Part shown: positions 45,183 to 56,625 of the stretch, piece by piece
Layout of the letters: each line of letters starts with the position of its first letter
How positions within the stretch are numbered: position 1 is the stretch's first letter
NCBI GenBank assembly: GCA_037157565.1
Contig: JAZHRO010000036.1
Location: forward strand, 131,262,001 to 131,326,000
From: Thalassia testudinum
Lineage: Eukaryota; Streptophyta; Magnoliopsida; Alismatales; Hydrocharitaceae
Direction of reading: 5' to 3'
Length of the DNA stretch: 64,000 nt
Notes under the pieces: model-generated
Seen by the model: only the letters and a program-made list of their open reading frames with translations
The model's database searches: none
Told to the model about the DNA's origin: nothing
Made by a program: the position numbers and the translations under genes

Positions 45183-46817
45183 GATTTCCGTTCGATAGCG
45201 TGTTTTGGGGCCGTGTAAGGCCCTATTATTATCGCTTGTTCGTAAATGAATAATCTCCATTTTCAATACGAGTTTCTCTGTATAATGATACCTTGTTTAC
45301 ATCCTTCTGAACCTTTTGGCCCATCAATTCATGTTTAGATCTCCAATCCGTCGGGTGTACGGGATCTGTGGAGATGTCGGGAGCCACTGTATGAGCCCCC
45401 ATTCCACCCAGTTACCCAGGTAGAGTGGCTACAACCTTAAATCTCTAATTTAATAAATGCAAGTAAGTAATCCTAGGACTTGAGATGAACCCTAGGAAGG
45501 AATAAACGTATATTCGAGAATAGATTCTTGAACCCAAGGTCTTGGCATGAACACTAGGGTTAGAAGAAACTGCATGTGAATAATTGAGTAATCAAGAACT
45601 GCCTGCTTTTAGCTAAAATGGACCCCTACTGTAATAAAATAGAAATTGAACTGCTGTTCCAAACATTCCAACCCGGATGTAATAAAGAAACTCCTGTACG
45701 AACCCCACGGGGAATGTAAACAAGAACACCGTACCTCCAAGAACCAGATGGTTCTAGGATTTTGATGCCTATGGACAGTTGTTAAGGGAGGTAAGCTGAC
45801 CTTCGTGCATGTGGTACCGAAGAGAGCAACTATCCCTTGTAGTGTAGAGGGGAGTTTGCTGCCCTTGGGTTGGGACTCGGGGTGGGTTTGGCCACTCTAC
45901 GATGACTCTTACTGGCCCTCGTGTACGTGGTACCAAGGTGAGCTACTTAGTGTAAGGGGGAGCTATCTGCCCCAGGGGGCCCGGGGCTAGGTATAGCCAC
46001 CCTACACCGACTCTCGTCAGCCCGTTGGGCAAACCAGGGTAGTCGGACGAGGGTACGTGGACTGAGGAGGGGCAAGACCCCTATTCTGTTCTGAGAGGGC
46101 AAGGCCCTACACTGTTCTGCACCGTACATTGAAGTGTACCCGCTAGCGGAAATGACTGACTGCATGCCAGTGCGAGGTAGCTACCCGCGCTTATTACGTA
46201 TGCCGTAGTCACCGCTACGTCATGACCGTGACCTCAGGGTAATAGACCGAGTATAGGATTACCATGGTGGAACTCCCCTGGCTAGGAGAGTGCCACGTGG
46301 GCATCTTATACCACGGGAAGGTGCAAGCAAAAGTCGTTCCTATAGGGAGCCAGAAGATTAATTAACAAATCCTAATTAGAGATCTCTACGCACCCACATG
46401 TATAATATAATTGAAAAATAGAAAATTCTATGTTAAATGCATGTTACTTCTTATCACCACTCTACTCAGCGTTACCTGACTCCAATCAAATATATTCTGT
46501 ACAGGTCAGGGATTTGAGCAGCTCGAGCCACCGGCTGCTGAGGACACTGGTCCTAGTCGAGCCTAGCTTTAGTTCTACTGCTTGATAGTGAGTTTTATAG
46601 CTTGTATTCTGTTACATGTACTCTTTGATGTGATGGCTGTAATATCACTATTCTCTTTCCCCTGTTGAAACTTTCTTTTTGCTTAGTTACTATACTTGTG
46701 TGATTGTGGTTTGTTGAATGTTACTTGGTTATTTCTTGTTGGATGACTAGATCTTGGGATAAACTGAAGCAAGCCAGTCTCAGATCCTGTAGGGATTTGG
46801 GACCGGGTTGTGACAGA

Positions 46818-46830
46818 TGGTATCAGAGCA
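46818..46830 (+). promoter_or_regulatory. primer binding site, initiator tRNA-Met type (Tekay-2)
   Basis: TGGTATCAGAGCA lies two bases after the LTR end GTTGTGACA. This is the standard initiator tRNA-Met primer site of many plant LTR elements, including Tekay/Del. Confidence 0.92.
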
Positions 46831-46914
46831 AGGTCGTCCCGAGAAATGAACCAAGTAGTCTGGAAAACACCACACTTGTACATGTATCCGAGTCTTGGTT
46901 ATACGTTTATTTTT

Positions 46915-47029
46915 CTTGGTTATACAAACACCACTCGGATACACAATTTTTCTTGGTGCCTGTATGACCAAGTCTTGGTTTCACGTCTTGGTTATACAAA
47001 CACCACTCGGATACACAATTTTTCTTGGT
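46915..47029 (+). repeat. 43-bp direct repeat in the Tekay-2 leader
   Basis: The block beginning CTTGGTTATACAAACACCAC occurs at 46915-46957 and again at 46987-47029, 72 bp apart, with no mismatch seen. It lies in the non-coding leader between the primer site and gag. Confidence 0.85.
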
Positions 47030-47099
47030 TATTGTATCCGAGTCTCACATCTCCTCTTTAGTCAAACAGGCACCAATAATCTCGTTCCTCCTCGATCTT

Positions 47100-48240
47100 T
47101 GAGTAGGAAATGCCTCGCTAGGGAGCTATTGAGGCAGGCTGCGGACGTGGTCGTGGCCGAAGATAGAGCCACTCCACCTCTCCTCCCGGGAATCCAGGCC
47201 GCGGACCTCGCCCAACTGATCTGGAGTCTTATCCATGAGCAGCTCCATCATCCTCCTCCTCAGCCTTCCCTTCCTGGGGATGCGGAGGGGGAATCCTCCA
47301 TGGGGCAGGCAAGCCTCCACGGCGCTGGACGAGCTGTCGGAGGAGGGGTGATCCTCTACCACCCCCTTCAGACACTTCGGGGCACGAGTCTTCCTTTCCT
47401 GGAGGTGCATTCCTTCCTCCGCTGCGGCTACACTATGAGGTCTTCAGCTAATTCAGGAAGCTGAAGCTCCTCCTCTTTTAAAGGGGAGGAAAGCCCATCT
47501 GAGGAAGAAGATTGGTTGGAACAAATGGAGAAGATCTTCGACACCCGCTGTCCTCTTGCAGAATGCCGTGTGGCCTTCGCCACGTATCAGCTGGAGAGTG
47601 CAACGTACAGGGGGTGGAAGGCGGTCAGAGGGCAGGAGGAGGGAGAACTGACGTGGGACCTGTTTGTGGCGCTCTTCTATGAGCAGTACTTCCCACAAAC
47701 ATGGCAGGACCAGAGGAGGCGGGAGTTCCCCACTCTCCGCCAAGGGGTAATGATAGTTAGCGCATACCGTATGCGTTTTCTGGAGCTGTCACGCTTCACC
47801 CCGACAGCCGCATCCACCAAGGAGGAGCGCCTGTGGAGATTCACCAAGGGTCTTCGACCCACCATCCGGGAGTACGTAAAGCCCCTAAAGCTGCCTACCT
47901 TCTCCCGCGTAGTCGAGGCTGCCATGACCTACGAGGAAACCAACCTGTCTGCACGAGATATTAATGGAGGAGGATGGAAGAGGCCCTACCTGCAGGAGCA
48001 CTCACAAGGCCACCGGGAGAAGAGGCACCAAACACCAGCAGGGGAACCGTCCCGTTCTGTGGGTCCACCAGGGACCTATGGGGGTCCCTGACAGGGATCA
48101 GCAGACTGCAGCAGACCCTCGCCGAGTCACCAGCAGGGACAACAGACAGAGGGAAGTCATGTACCATTCTGCTATCGGTGTGGCCAACAGGGTCACATAC
48201 AGAGGAATTGTCCATCTAGGATTGGAGCACAGCCGACACT
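47100..48240 (+). pseudogene. Tekay-2 gag (two in-frame stops)
   Basis: One frame runs from about 47100 to 48240 with stops at 47462-47464 and 48089-48091. It holds the retrotransposon gag domain (CRVAFATYQLESATYRGWKA, LTWDLFVALFYEQYFP, EFPTLRQGVMIVSAYRMRFL, RFTKGLRPTIREYV). After the second stop it has a CCHC zinc knuckle, CYRCGQQGHIQRNC, at 48170-48211. The stop at 48089 therefore separates the particle-forming domain from the nucleic-acid-binding knuckle. Confidence 0.85.
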
Positions 48241-48399
48241 CCTAGCACCAAGCACTGGAGCCTGATCTGGCGGTCGCGGATACCAGCCCCGAGGAAGAGG
48301 ACAGCAGTCACGAGGAGGGTATCGGCCCGCTGCCTCCCGCCTGGCCTAGAGCACGGCTGTTTCTTCTACACCAAGGACTGAAGGGCATGTTAACGCCCT

Positions 48400-49049
48400 A
48401 ACTTACGGAGATTCCAGAGCTTCGAGCTCTGTAGTGGCAGGTATGGTTACTATTTTCGACAGACTCGTCTACACTCTTTTCGATTCCAGAGCTACGCATT
48501 CGCTTGTTTCTACAAGTATCGCTGTCTGCACGGGAGTGAGCAGTGTGCTTTTAAAAGAGCCCTTCCTGATTAGAGGACCAGGTGGGTAGGTATTTGTTGC
48601 CGAGGAGGTTCTCGCTGACTGTGAGGTCATGATAGGGGGATACTGTCTCCCGATAGACCTGATCATAATTCCGATGGATGACTTCGGTGTAATCTTAGGG
48701 ATGAACTGGTTGGCCGCATACCATGCCCTTGTAGACTGTTTTGGGAGGAAGATCATTTTCTCCATACCACGACTGCCTCCCTTCAAGTTCCACGGCCAGC
48801 CTGTAGACGGAGGATTCCGATGCATCTCCGCACTTCGAGTAGGGAAGCTATTGAGTCAAGGATGCGAGGGCTTCCTTGCTTGCATTCTAGCAGAGTCCGA
48901 CACCGTGGACAGATACAGAGTATTCCGGTGGCCTGTGAGTACCTCGACGTCTTCCCAGAGGAGCTGCCAGGACTGCCACCTGAGCGTGAGATCGAGTTCG
49001 AGATCTCACTGATACCAGGGACAGGCCCCATTTCTTAAGCACATACCGA
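48400..49049 (+). pseudogene. Tekay-2 protease region
   Basis: The catalytic motif appears as LFDSRATHSLVS at 48476-48511, in place of the DSGATHS form; the Gly-to-Arg change (GGA to AGA) is a G-to-A transition and would disable the enzyme. The second signature, VILGMNWLAAYHALVDC, follows. The protease-RT linker ([21 protein letters not shown]) lies after a frame change near 48920, and a stop at 49036-49038 precedes RT. Confidence 0.82.
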
Positions 49050-50332
49050 ATGGCCCCGCTTGAGCTTCGAGAGCTCAAGACACAACTACAGGACCTGCTA
49101 GAGAAAGGCTTCATAAGGCCCAGTGCCTCTCCGTGGGGAGGTCCCGTCTTGTTTGTGAGAAAGAAGGATGGTACTCTTCGGCTGTGCATTGACTACAGAC
49201 AATTGAACCGGGTCACCATTAAGAATAAGTACCCGTTACCATGCATAGATGACCTCTTCGACCAGCTGAGGGATGCCACGGTATTTTCAAAGATAGATCT
49301 GAGGTCAGGATACCATCAGCTGAGGATTAGAGAGACCGACGTCTGCAAGACAGCCTTTTGTACACGGTACGGCCACTACGAGTTCTTGGTCATGCCGTTT
49401 GGATTGACCAACTCCCCTGCCACCTTCATGGACTTGATGAACCACGTTTTTCGGCCGTATCTAGATCAGTTTGTGATTGCTTTCATCGATGACGTGCTCA
49501 TTTATTCACTAGACCAGAAGCAGCATAAGCAACACCTTCACATGGTCTTGGACACCTTAAGACGGCATAGATTGTATGCCAAATACAGCAAATGCGAATT
49601 TTGGTTGAGGCAAGTCACCTTCCTGGGCCATGTGATCTCAGAAGATGGTTTAGCTGTGGATCCAGCCAAGGTAGAGGCAATACTCAGGTGGGAGAGACCG
49701 CATTCGGTGACTGAGATACGCAGTTTCCTAGGGCTAGTTGGTTATTACAGACGATTTATTGAAGGGTTCTCGCAGATTGCTCATCCTCTGACTCATTTGA
49801 ATTGGAAGGACGTACCCTTCGCCTGGACAGATGAGTGTGAGTCTTGCTTTCAGAAGCTAAAAGAGAGGTTGACTTCAGCTCCTGTACTCACCATCCCTGA
49901 CAGCAGCGGCGGATTCGTCGTCTACACAGATGCCTCGTTGCAGGGATTGGGAGGTGTACTTATGCAGCGGGATCATGTTGTCGCATATGCTTCGTGGCAA
50001 CTGAAGCCCCACAAGCATAACTACCCCACCCACGACCTAGAACTGGAAGAAGTTGTCCTGGCGTTAAAGACCTGGAGGCACTATTTGTACGGAGAAACGT
50101 TCGAGATTTTCACTGACCACAAGAGCCTCAGATATCTATTTGACTAGGAGCTCAACATGAGGCAGAGACGCTGGTTGGAACTCTTGAAAGACTACGATTG
50201 CAGCATCTTGTACCACCTAGGAAAAGCTAATGTGGTGGCTGACGCCCTGAGCCGAAAGGCACCCGCCCACTTGGCTTGCTTACAAGAACGAAGTTGGTGG
50301 CTCATGGAGGAGTTGAGCAGCTGGCGACTCTA
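49050..50332 (+). pseudogene. Tekay-2 reverse transcriptase and RNase H
   Basis: A 365-codon uninterrupted frame (49050-50147) contains all RT blocks: [52 protein letters not shown], the catalytic FIDDVLIYS, and [15 protein letters not shown]. RNase H follows ([16 protein letters not shown]; a Leu/Glu-rich block; [14 protein letters not shown]). A stop at 50145-50147 precedes [17 protein letters not shown] and [12 protein letters not shown] is the best preserved domain of this element. Confidence 0.88.
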
Positions 50333-50432
50333 GGAGACACAGGGGTATTGTGGGGCAGTGACAGTGGTGAGGCAGACACGACCAAAGCTGATGGATCGCA
50401 TCATGGTTAAACAAATGATAGACTCATATCTA

Positions 50433-50963
50433 CGGGCACAGTGAGATCGAGTATTGGCAGGGAACCCAGGAGATTTCTCTTTCACTGACGGAGTTCTGCG
50501 TATGAGGGGACGCTTGTGCGTTCCTAGAAATGAGGAGCTTTTGAGGGGACTCTTGACTGAGGCTCATGGATCCAAATTTACCATACATCCCAGGAACACG
50601 AAAATGTATCACAACCTACGACGTGATTTTTGGTGGAGAGGCATGAAGCGGGATGTTGGCCTTTTCGTCCAGCAGTGTCTGACATGCCAGTAGGTGAAGG
50701 TCGAGCATCAGAGGCCCGCAGGGCCATTGCAGTCACTTCCCATTCCAGAATGGAAGTGGGAAAGTGTCACTATGGATCTGGTAGTGGGGCTACCTGTGAC
50801 ACAGAGAGGGCACGATGCAGTCTGGGTGGTTGTGGATAGATTAACGGAGATGGCACGGTTTCTGCCAATCCGAGTCACTTATGAACCAACATAGTTGGTA
50901 GAGAGATTCATCAGAGACATAGTACGCTTTCATAGGGTTCCCCGCGAAATTATTTCAGACAGG
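50433..50963 (+). pseudogene. Tekay-2 integrase N-terminal half, cut by Athila C
   Basis: The zinc-binding region (EAHGSKFTIHPRNTKMYHNL ... CLTCQ) is followed by a stop (TAG, probably from CAG) at 50691-50693. The core continues with the first catalytic Asp ([13 protein letters not shown]), a second stop after YEPT (50892), and FHRVPREIISDR containing the second Asp. At 50963 coding is interrupted by TGATGAGAACC of Athila C. Confidence 0.85.
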
Positions 50964-53745
50964 TGATGAGAACCTCATCATGAACCATAACTAGCTCATT
51001 TTGACCTAATACAGAGAATAAAAGCTCCTACATAACCTTAGAAAGGCTTGGCTCAGAGAGATTCTGAGTTTGTAAAGAAAACATAAACTGAGGGGTAAAA
51101 CTGCAATTTCACCAATCCGATCTGAAAATAGGGTAACTCAGGGTCCAAACATAGGTCAAAACAACCTAATAAGAAGAAAAGTGGGATGAGATGACTCAAT
51201 AAGGGCTACAGCAACTCCAAAGAATTAAATGACAGCCTGTAATCATAAAAACAAACCCACTTCAATTCACGTGGTTCGAGGCAAGGTAAAAATCAACTAA
51301 ACCCTCTAAAATTCATAGAAAAATAATCTCTAGGGTTTAGGACTTTCAATTTGGCCTTAGGAACCCATTTTGACCTACATTAAGAACCATGCCCAATTAA
51401 CAACTTAATTTGGGTTTTTGCGTAAATTGACTGGTCAAACAAGGTTTAATCTAGAAATAAAATTCACCATCAGAATCCTTAGGTCCTAATTACTCATGTA
51501 TAAAAACTTGGGCCTAAGAAGAAACCTTCTTGACCAACTTTACACTTTGGTCCTCATATATTTACTTTTTGACCCTCAACTTTTGAACCCTCACATTTTG
51601 GCCCCTAACTCTCCTTCATTCTTTGCATTTAGGTCCCTCCTGCAAAACCCGTGCAGCACCATGCTCCGGCGACCTTGCGCGGAGCATGGCGCCGCGCAGG
51701 GTGAGGGAGGGGCCCTGGTAAGTCAATGGGGGGTACCCTACGTCGTCAGCCACCGCAGGGACACCCCCCTGAGTACTGCGACCGCCCATACCGCCCGTGC
51801 AAACGCACGGACGGTATGGGTCTCCTTCCTTCGGCGTCCTCCGGCGAGGGAGACACGTCGTCTCCCTCCGCCCTCCTCTCTGATTCCGCCCCTATAAATA
51901 CCCCCGTCGCTCCGCCGTTCTCAGCAGCTCGGATCTGACGGAGACACCCCCCTAAATTCCTCCCTTCCCACTCCGACAGACACCCCCTTGCTCTGGCGGC
52001 CATCTCCTCCTCCTCCTCGTCGCCCTGCCGCACTACCAGCAGCAGGGTTACCCTCCCTCGATCCTTCCGCGTCACGCCACACCCAGCTGGCGCCTCTCCA
52101 GTCTCTTCCTCGCCGCCGCCCCTTCCTCTGGGCAATTTCTTCTCCGGTGACAGTCGATACGACTGTCGCCTGCGCCAACCCCTCTTCGTCCAGCTTAATA
52201 GGTAAAACTTCTCTTCTTCCTCCCCTCTTTCTTTTCCATATTGAAACCCTTACTGTCGGCCCCGATTTCCCACCGATCACCCTCACCTTCTCCACCTCCG
52301 GCCACACTCCGGCGAACCGCTCCCATCGCTCCAGCACCCCACACGGCTCGTCGACCTGTGCATAACCTCCGCCTCCTCACCCTGATCCTCTTCCGCCCTT
52401 CCACTACCCACCAAATGCCCTTTGCAGACCCACCGAACACACCCACTCCTTCGCCCGCAGTTTGACCTAGGGCGATCCTTTGGCTCCACCACGCCCACTG
52501 CAAACCATCCGACCACCTTCGCCATGCCACGGCGAAGGTCCCCCGCCTGTCTGATTAGGTCGAGAGGCCGTTCTTCTGTGACCAGGTGACTCGCCCGCCG
52601 TCGCCATTACTGAGCAGGCAAAGCTACTTCACCTGCAGGTGCAGGCACGCCTTCGCCCAGGTTCGACTCCCAGGTTGCGCGGGGCGTCTCCGCGAAGCGT
52701 CCCAGGCTCGCAGTTGGGGCGAAGGCCTCGCGTGAAGCCACGATCACCCGCTGCTCCCTCCGCTACGGGCGCTCAATTGGGGTGGGACATTTAGTCCCAC
52801 CTCGGAACTTCTCAGAGGCGCGCGGATGCATAAAGGAAAAAAGTGCCTTATGCTATTCGCCTCCTGACCACGGGGTGAGGTCCCTCTCACTCGACCCGGC
52901 CTCGTCCGTGACCACGCTCCGCGGACCTGTCCCGACCCGATTAAACCGACCTGCACTCCTCGCCCACCACCGCACGCCGGTGGGCCTTGACCCGGGCGCG
53001 ACTCGTACCCGATTACCCGGTTGCTCTGGGAGAGCTGTCCTAAGAGCGAACTCAGAGAGAAAGAGATGCGCGGGGGAGAGGGGTAGAGTAGGTTTTGCCC
53101 TGACTCTGAACTCTTGAGCGTGCAGGCACAGGTGAAGAAGAAGGAAGCTCAGGGAGACACTGTAGCAACAAGAGGTTTAAGTCGTCTGATTTTCAAATCA
53201 GACGACGTCCTGAAGACAGGTGAAGGCAAAGAAGAAGAAGGAAGGTGAGGCAGAGGAAAGAGAGGAACACAGAGCAGCCAAGTGAAGACTCTGCAGACAT
53301 CAGAAGACAAAGAAGAAGAAGAAAAGAAGAGAGAAGGAGCAGCCAAGTGAAGAAATAGAAAGCAGAAGAAGAAGAAGAAGAGCACGGGAGGCAGATTTGA
53401 AGCAAGAAAAGAAGAAACAAAGAAAATAAAAAGAAGAAAAAGACAGGATCGTCCAACCAAGAAATAGAGGAAGCAAGAAAAGAAGAAGAAGAAGAACAGG
53501 AAGAACAAAAGCCAAAAGAAGAGAAGACAAAGAGAAAGAAAGAAGAGAAGAAGAAGAAGCCAAACTTTCATCTCTCTCTCTCTCTTTATTTTTGTAATAA
53601 AACATGTATATCTCTAGAATACGACTTGCTCCCTGAGTTCGACCTCGGGAGAACTGTATTTTCCGAGTAACAAATAGTAGCAAATGATGGCAATAACTAT
53701 CTGTACTACAACGACTTAAGAAAAGCTAGTTGCTGCCACCGTTTA
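50964..53745 (+). repeat. 5' LTR of Athila C
   Basis: It starts with the terminal hairpin TGATGAGAACCTCATCA. The TATA box is at 51893-51899 (TATAAAT). A GAAGAA-type purine-rich tract spans 53110-53560. The 20-bp palindromic pair is at 53181-53206, preceded by CACTGTAGCA (complement TGCTACAGTG). A TTATTTTTGTAATAAAAC stretch near 53585 could be a poly(A) signal region. The inner end is uncertain by about 8 bp. Confidence 0.9.
53181..53206. repeat. 26-bp near-perfect palindrome in Athila C LTR
   Basis: GTCGTCTGATTT, a 2-base gap TC, then AAATCAGACGAC: a 12-bp perfect inverted repeat whose cores start 20 bp apart. The 3' LTR carries the same at 63796-63821. Confidence 0.9.
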
Positions 53746-53751
53746 GCCAGT

Positions 53752-53769
53752 TGGCGCCGTTGCCGGGGA
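53752..53769 (+). promoter_or_regulatory. primer binding site, tRNA-Asp (Athila C)
   Basis: TGGCGCCGTTGCCGGGGA is an exact complement of the 3' end of plant tRNA-Asp including CCA. It is the standard Athila primer site. Confidence 0.95.
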
Positions 53770-54663
53770 GCAACGGCTATTCTAGAGGTAAACATTTATG
53801 TTTCTTTTTAGTTCTAATAATCTCCTCTCTTTTGTGCAGCTACAGGAAATCAAGAAGACAAGCAACCGCACGACAACCACTCTGAGGACAGGTAATTTTT
53901 TCCTCTCGCCATTAACCCCTAAACTCTAAAGAGGAAGAAGAGAAAAGAACAAGCAATATAGGGCTAACTTGTCTTCTATACTTAGTAAATCATAAGAAGT
54001 TGCGTGTTATTCCTGTACACTATTAAGGGTATTTAGGGGCTAACACATTCTTGCTTGAGCCCTAATTACCCACCCAAGAACTAACTGGACAAAGTAGAGC
54101 CAACATAAGATTCAACATTAGGGAGTTAGAGACACACTTCTTAAACAAGAATTGAGAAACCTTAAAAGAAGTGTGCCCAAGCCATTATCTGAAAATACCT
54201 ATCCAAAGAAACCCTAAAATAAGATTGGCTCTTTAAACACTTGAACCCTAAAAGACAAGACCTAATAAGCAAAACTAGCAGGTAAAGTTGACCATTTGGG
54301 TCAACTAACCTTCAAATTAGGTCACTCTTTGCACTTAAAAGACTAAAGTTCAAGTGGAACCTTAAGCACCTTGATCTTGAATTAAAATTGGTAGACTTAA
54401 GAGGTCAAGATGCCCATTCTGGTCTACCTGGAACTGCAGTGACAAGAGAGGTCGGGTGGGGGAAACCCTGTAACCCGTGGGGACGCTCTACTGTGTAGGG
54501 GTCTTCGCGGGACTCACCTGCTCTGGCTACCCAGGTAATTCTCAGGTGGTCGATCTTTCTGATCAAGGGGTCCATCTGCCCTGCACCTCTATAGTCACCC
54601 AACACATTCTTGGGTGTCTTGATTGGGTCCAGCACCTTCTGAACTCATCTCTTCCAACAGTGC
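53770..54663 (+). other. Athila C untranslated leader
   Basis: Non-coding, 0.9 kb, homologous to the leader of A (6634-7547). It ends with a short sequence before the gag ATG at 54664. Confidence 0.7.
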
Positions 54664-56625
54664 ATGTACGGTAGGAGGTCCTTAAGACCACCCTTAAGAC
54701 CTCCTTTAGAAATTCACTCTCGTCAAGGCCAAGCCTCGACACCCGTGTTTGTGCAGCAACCCCCTCACATTATTATTCTCTCTTCTGATTTAGAACCAAG
54801 TTCTTCTTCTTCCCCCATCATGGCTCAGCCAGTTGAGGAAGAAAACAATCTGGAGCACCAGCTCCAGCGACTCAACGACCTCTTCCAAAACTTTGTGCAC
54901 CCACCGCAGCGTCCCATGATGCAGGACCATTATAATCCTGCTGCGGTGGCCATCGAGCCTCGAGTCAGAATCCCGACTGGAGGACCTGATTCTGAATTAA
55001 AGCCCAATATGATTCATGCTATACCTAAATTCCATGGGCTTAATTCTGAAGATCCCTTCCAGCACATCAAACAACTAAAGTATCTGGCCCAAACTTTTGG
55101 GTCAGACGCACAAAATTGGGATATTCTTCTCATGAAGATGTTCTCCTTTTCTCTTATGGACAAGGCTGCCCATTGGTACCAAACTCATACCCGGCCGATC
55201 AACAATTGGGAAGAACTTCAGTCCGAGTTCCTGAAAAAGTTCTTCCCTGTTGGATGGACCAACGTCTTGCGCCATCAGATTACACACTTCACCCAACAAA
55301 CAGGGGAACCTCTCCATGAGGCATGGGATCGTTTTCAGGATCTCATGAGAAAGTGCCCCCATCACAGAGTTCCTAAATGGGAACAAGTTCAATCTTTTTA
55401 CCAGGGACTCCGTGAGGACATCTGTCTTTTCGTCAATACAACCTGCGAAGGAAATATCATGGGTCAACATGAAGACACTGTGTGGGAGATTCTCGAAAAC
55501 ATGTGCGAGAACTCCATCAACAATGACTCCATGGGATTATTCGACAGGATGAATACCCGCGCAGTGACGAATCTCAGGGGAGCACACGAGACGCAGGGCC
55601 TGTCCGCATCAGTCGACTTGGAGTTAATGGCCAGTCGATTGGACAAGGTCTTGATTATCGAAAAGAAGGTGGATGAGCTAACTCAGCATCTACAGCGAGC
55701 CACCTCTGCGCATAACCCTTTCGCACAGCCTCCTTCCACAAGGGAAACTGTGCAAAACATTCTCCATCGATCTTCTCCTAGGATGGACCCATCATCCGAA
55801 TCTTTGCCCGGAGATCCTTCCGATTCCTTCTACACCTGCCAGGGGAATTCCATTCCCTCTTTCTCTAACTCTCTGGAGGTTCCTCAGACCTGCGAGGACC
55901 TCAACGCCATCCAGAACGACCCGTTCTCCAACACCTATAATCCTGGATGGCGTAACCATCCTAACTTTCAGTGGGCGGAAAATTCCCAAACCCAAAGACC
56001 ATCCTTCCAACCCCGCCCACAACCTCCTCGTCCTTACCAGCCGCCTCAGCCTCGGCCCAACCCTACTTATCCATCTGGGCCAAATCAAGATCAAATGTCC
56101 TTTATCCTTCAGACCCTGGCTGACATTCAAAGAACGAATGCGGCTATCCAGAAACAACACAAGGATGAACTTACAGAGGTCCGAAACCAATTGACCCAGT
56201 TGGCAAACTCTCGCCAGCCAGGTACTCTTCCTTCCCAACCTCTGCCTAATCCCAATAACGTGCCCACCCAGCGGCGCGTTATGAACCCAAACTCGGGCCA
56301 TGCCCATATGATTTATCAGGCACCCTCTGTTCCTTCACCTGATGGGATAGAGGCCTCCACTTCTTTTGCAGGTTACCAGCAGCAAGCTATCTTACTCAAT
56401 CCCAACCAAAACCAGGCAGGACTTAATTCCGTAACGACCCGTAGTGGTAAGGAAACCCAAGACCCACCTCATCCGAACCACTCCAAGCCTGGTATTGATC
56501 CCAAGCCTAGGACAGTAATCCAGGACATCCCCACCCCTGTCCCAGATCCACAACCTGGACCTATCCTAGAAGAACCAACCAAGATCCCGTTTCCCGAGGC
56601 CTTGACCAAGGGCCGTGGCACCTGA
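54664..56625 (+). CDS. Athila C gag (653-codon open frame)
   Basis: This is the longest open frame of the window. It starts MYGRRSLRPPLRPPLEIHSR. About residues 40-70 are Ser-rich with MAQPVEEENNLEHQLQRLND. The retrotransposon gag domain spans about 110-290 (IHAIPKFHGLNSEDPFQHIK; KAAHWYQTHTRPINNW; EFLKKFFPVGWTNVLRHQIT). A likely coiled segment and a Pro/Gln/Asn-rich tail follow. It ends SVTTRSGKETQ plus a short Pro-rich stretch, where a deletion of about 17 bp relative to A shifts the frame at about 56610. Gag would assemble virus-like particles. In an intact element it would read through into protease. Confidence 0.85.
   Translation: MYGRRSLRPPLRPPLEIHSRQGQASTPVFVQQPPHIIILSSDLEPSSSSSPIMAQPVEEENNLEHQLQRLNDLFQNFVHPPQRPMMQDHYNPAAVAIEPRVRIPTGGPDSELKPNMIHAIPKFHGLNSEDPFQHIKQLKYLAQTFGSDAQNWDILLMKMFSFSLMDKAAHWYQTHTRPINNWEELQSEFLKKFFPVGWTNVLRHQITHFTQQTGEPLHEAWDRFQDLMRKCPHHRVPKWEQVQSFYQGLREDICLFVNTTCEGNIMGQHEDTVWEILENMCENSINNDSMGLFDRMNTRAVTNLRGAHETQGLSASVDLELMASRLDKVLIIEKKVDELTQHLQRATSAHNPFAQPPSTRETVQNILHRSSPRMDPSSESLPGDPSDSFYTCQGNSIPSFSNSLEVPQTCEDLNAIQNDPFSNTYNPGWRNHPNFQWAENSQTQRPSFQPRPQPPRPYQPPQPRPNPTYPSGPNQDQMSFILQTLADIQRTNAAIQKQHKDELTEVRNQLTQLANSRQPGTLPSQPLPNPNNVPTQRRVMNPNSGHAHMIYQAPSVPSPDGIEASTSFAGYQQQAILLNPNQNQAGLNSVTTRSGKETQDPPHPNHSKPGIDPKPRTVIQDIPTPVPDPQPGPILEEPTKIPFPEALTKGRGT

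Larger units (their letters stand above)
43325..46815 (+). repeat. 5' LTR of Tekay-2 (composite)
   Basis: The LTR is 3491 bp, TGAAATGACCC to GTTGTGACA. It is about 660 bp longer than the Tekay-1 LTR with its insertions removed. The excess lies at about 43890-44519, which resembles the inner part of the solo Athila LTR (16430-17100). Segments on either side look related to each other (43740-43860 and 44820-44940). A TATA box (TTTATATA) is at 44707-44714, with four palindromic sites 133-185 bp upstream. Confidence 0.8.
43325..50963 (+). mobile_element. Tekay/Del-type Ty3/gypsy element 2 (split by Athila C)
   Basis: It comprises a 5' LTR, a tRNA-Met(i) primer site, leader, gag with zinc knuckle, protease, RT-RNase H and integrase up to the second catalytic Asp (IISDR). 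It is interrupted at 50963 by the LTR of Athila C. The domain order and RT sequence fit chromovirus Tekay/Del elements. The rest lies to the right of the window. Confidence 0.85.

Noticed and set aside
15284..50963. Tekay-1 and Tekay-2 as two halves of one element
   Set aside because: Tekay-1's 3' LTR ends at 33617 with a complete outer terminus, and Tekay-2 starts with its own 5' LTR and primer site at 43325, so they are separate insertions.
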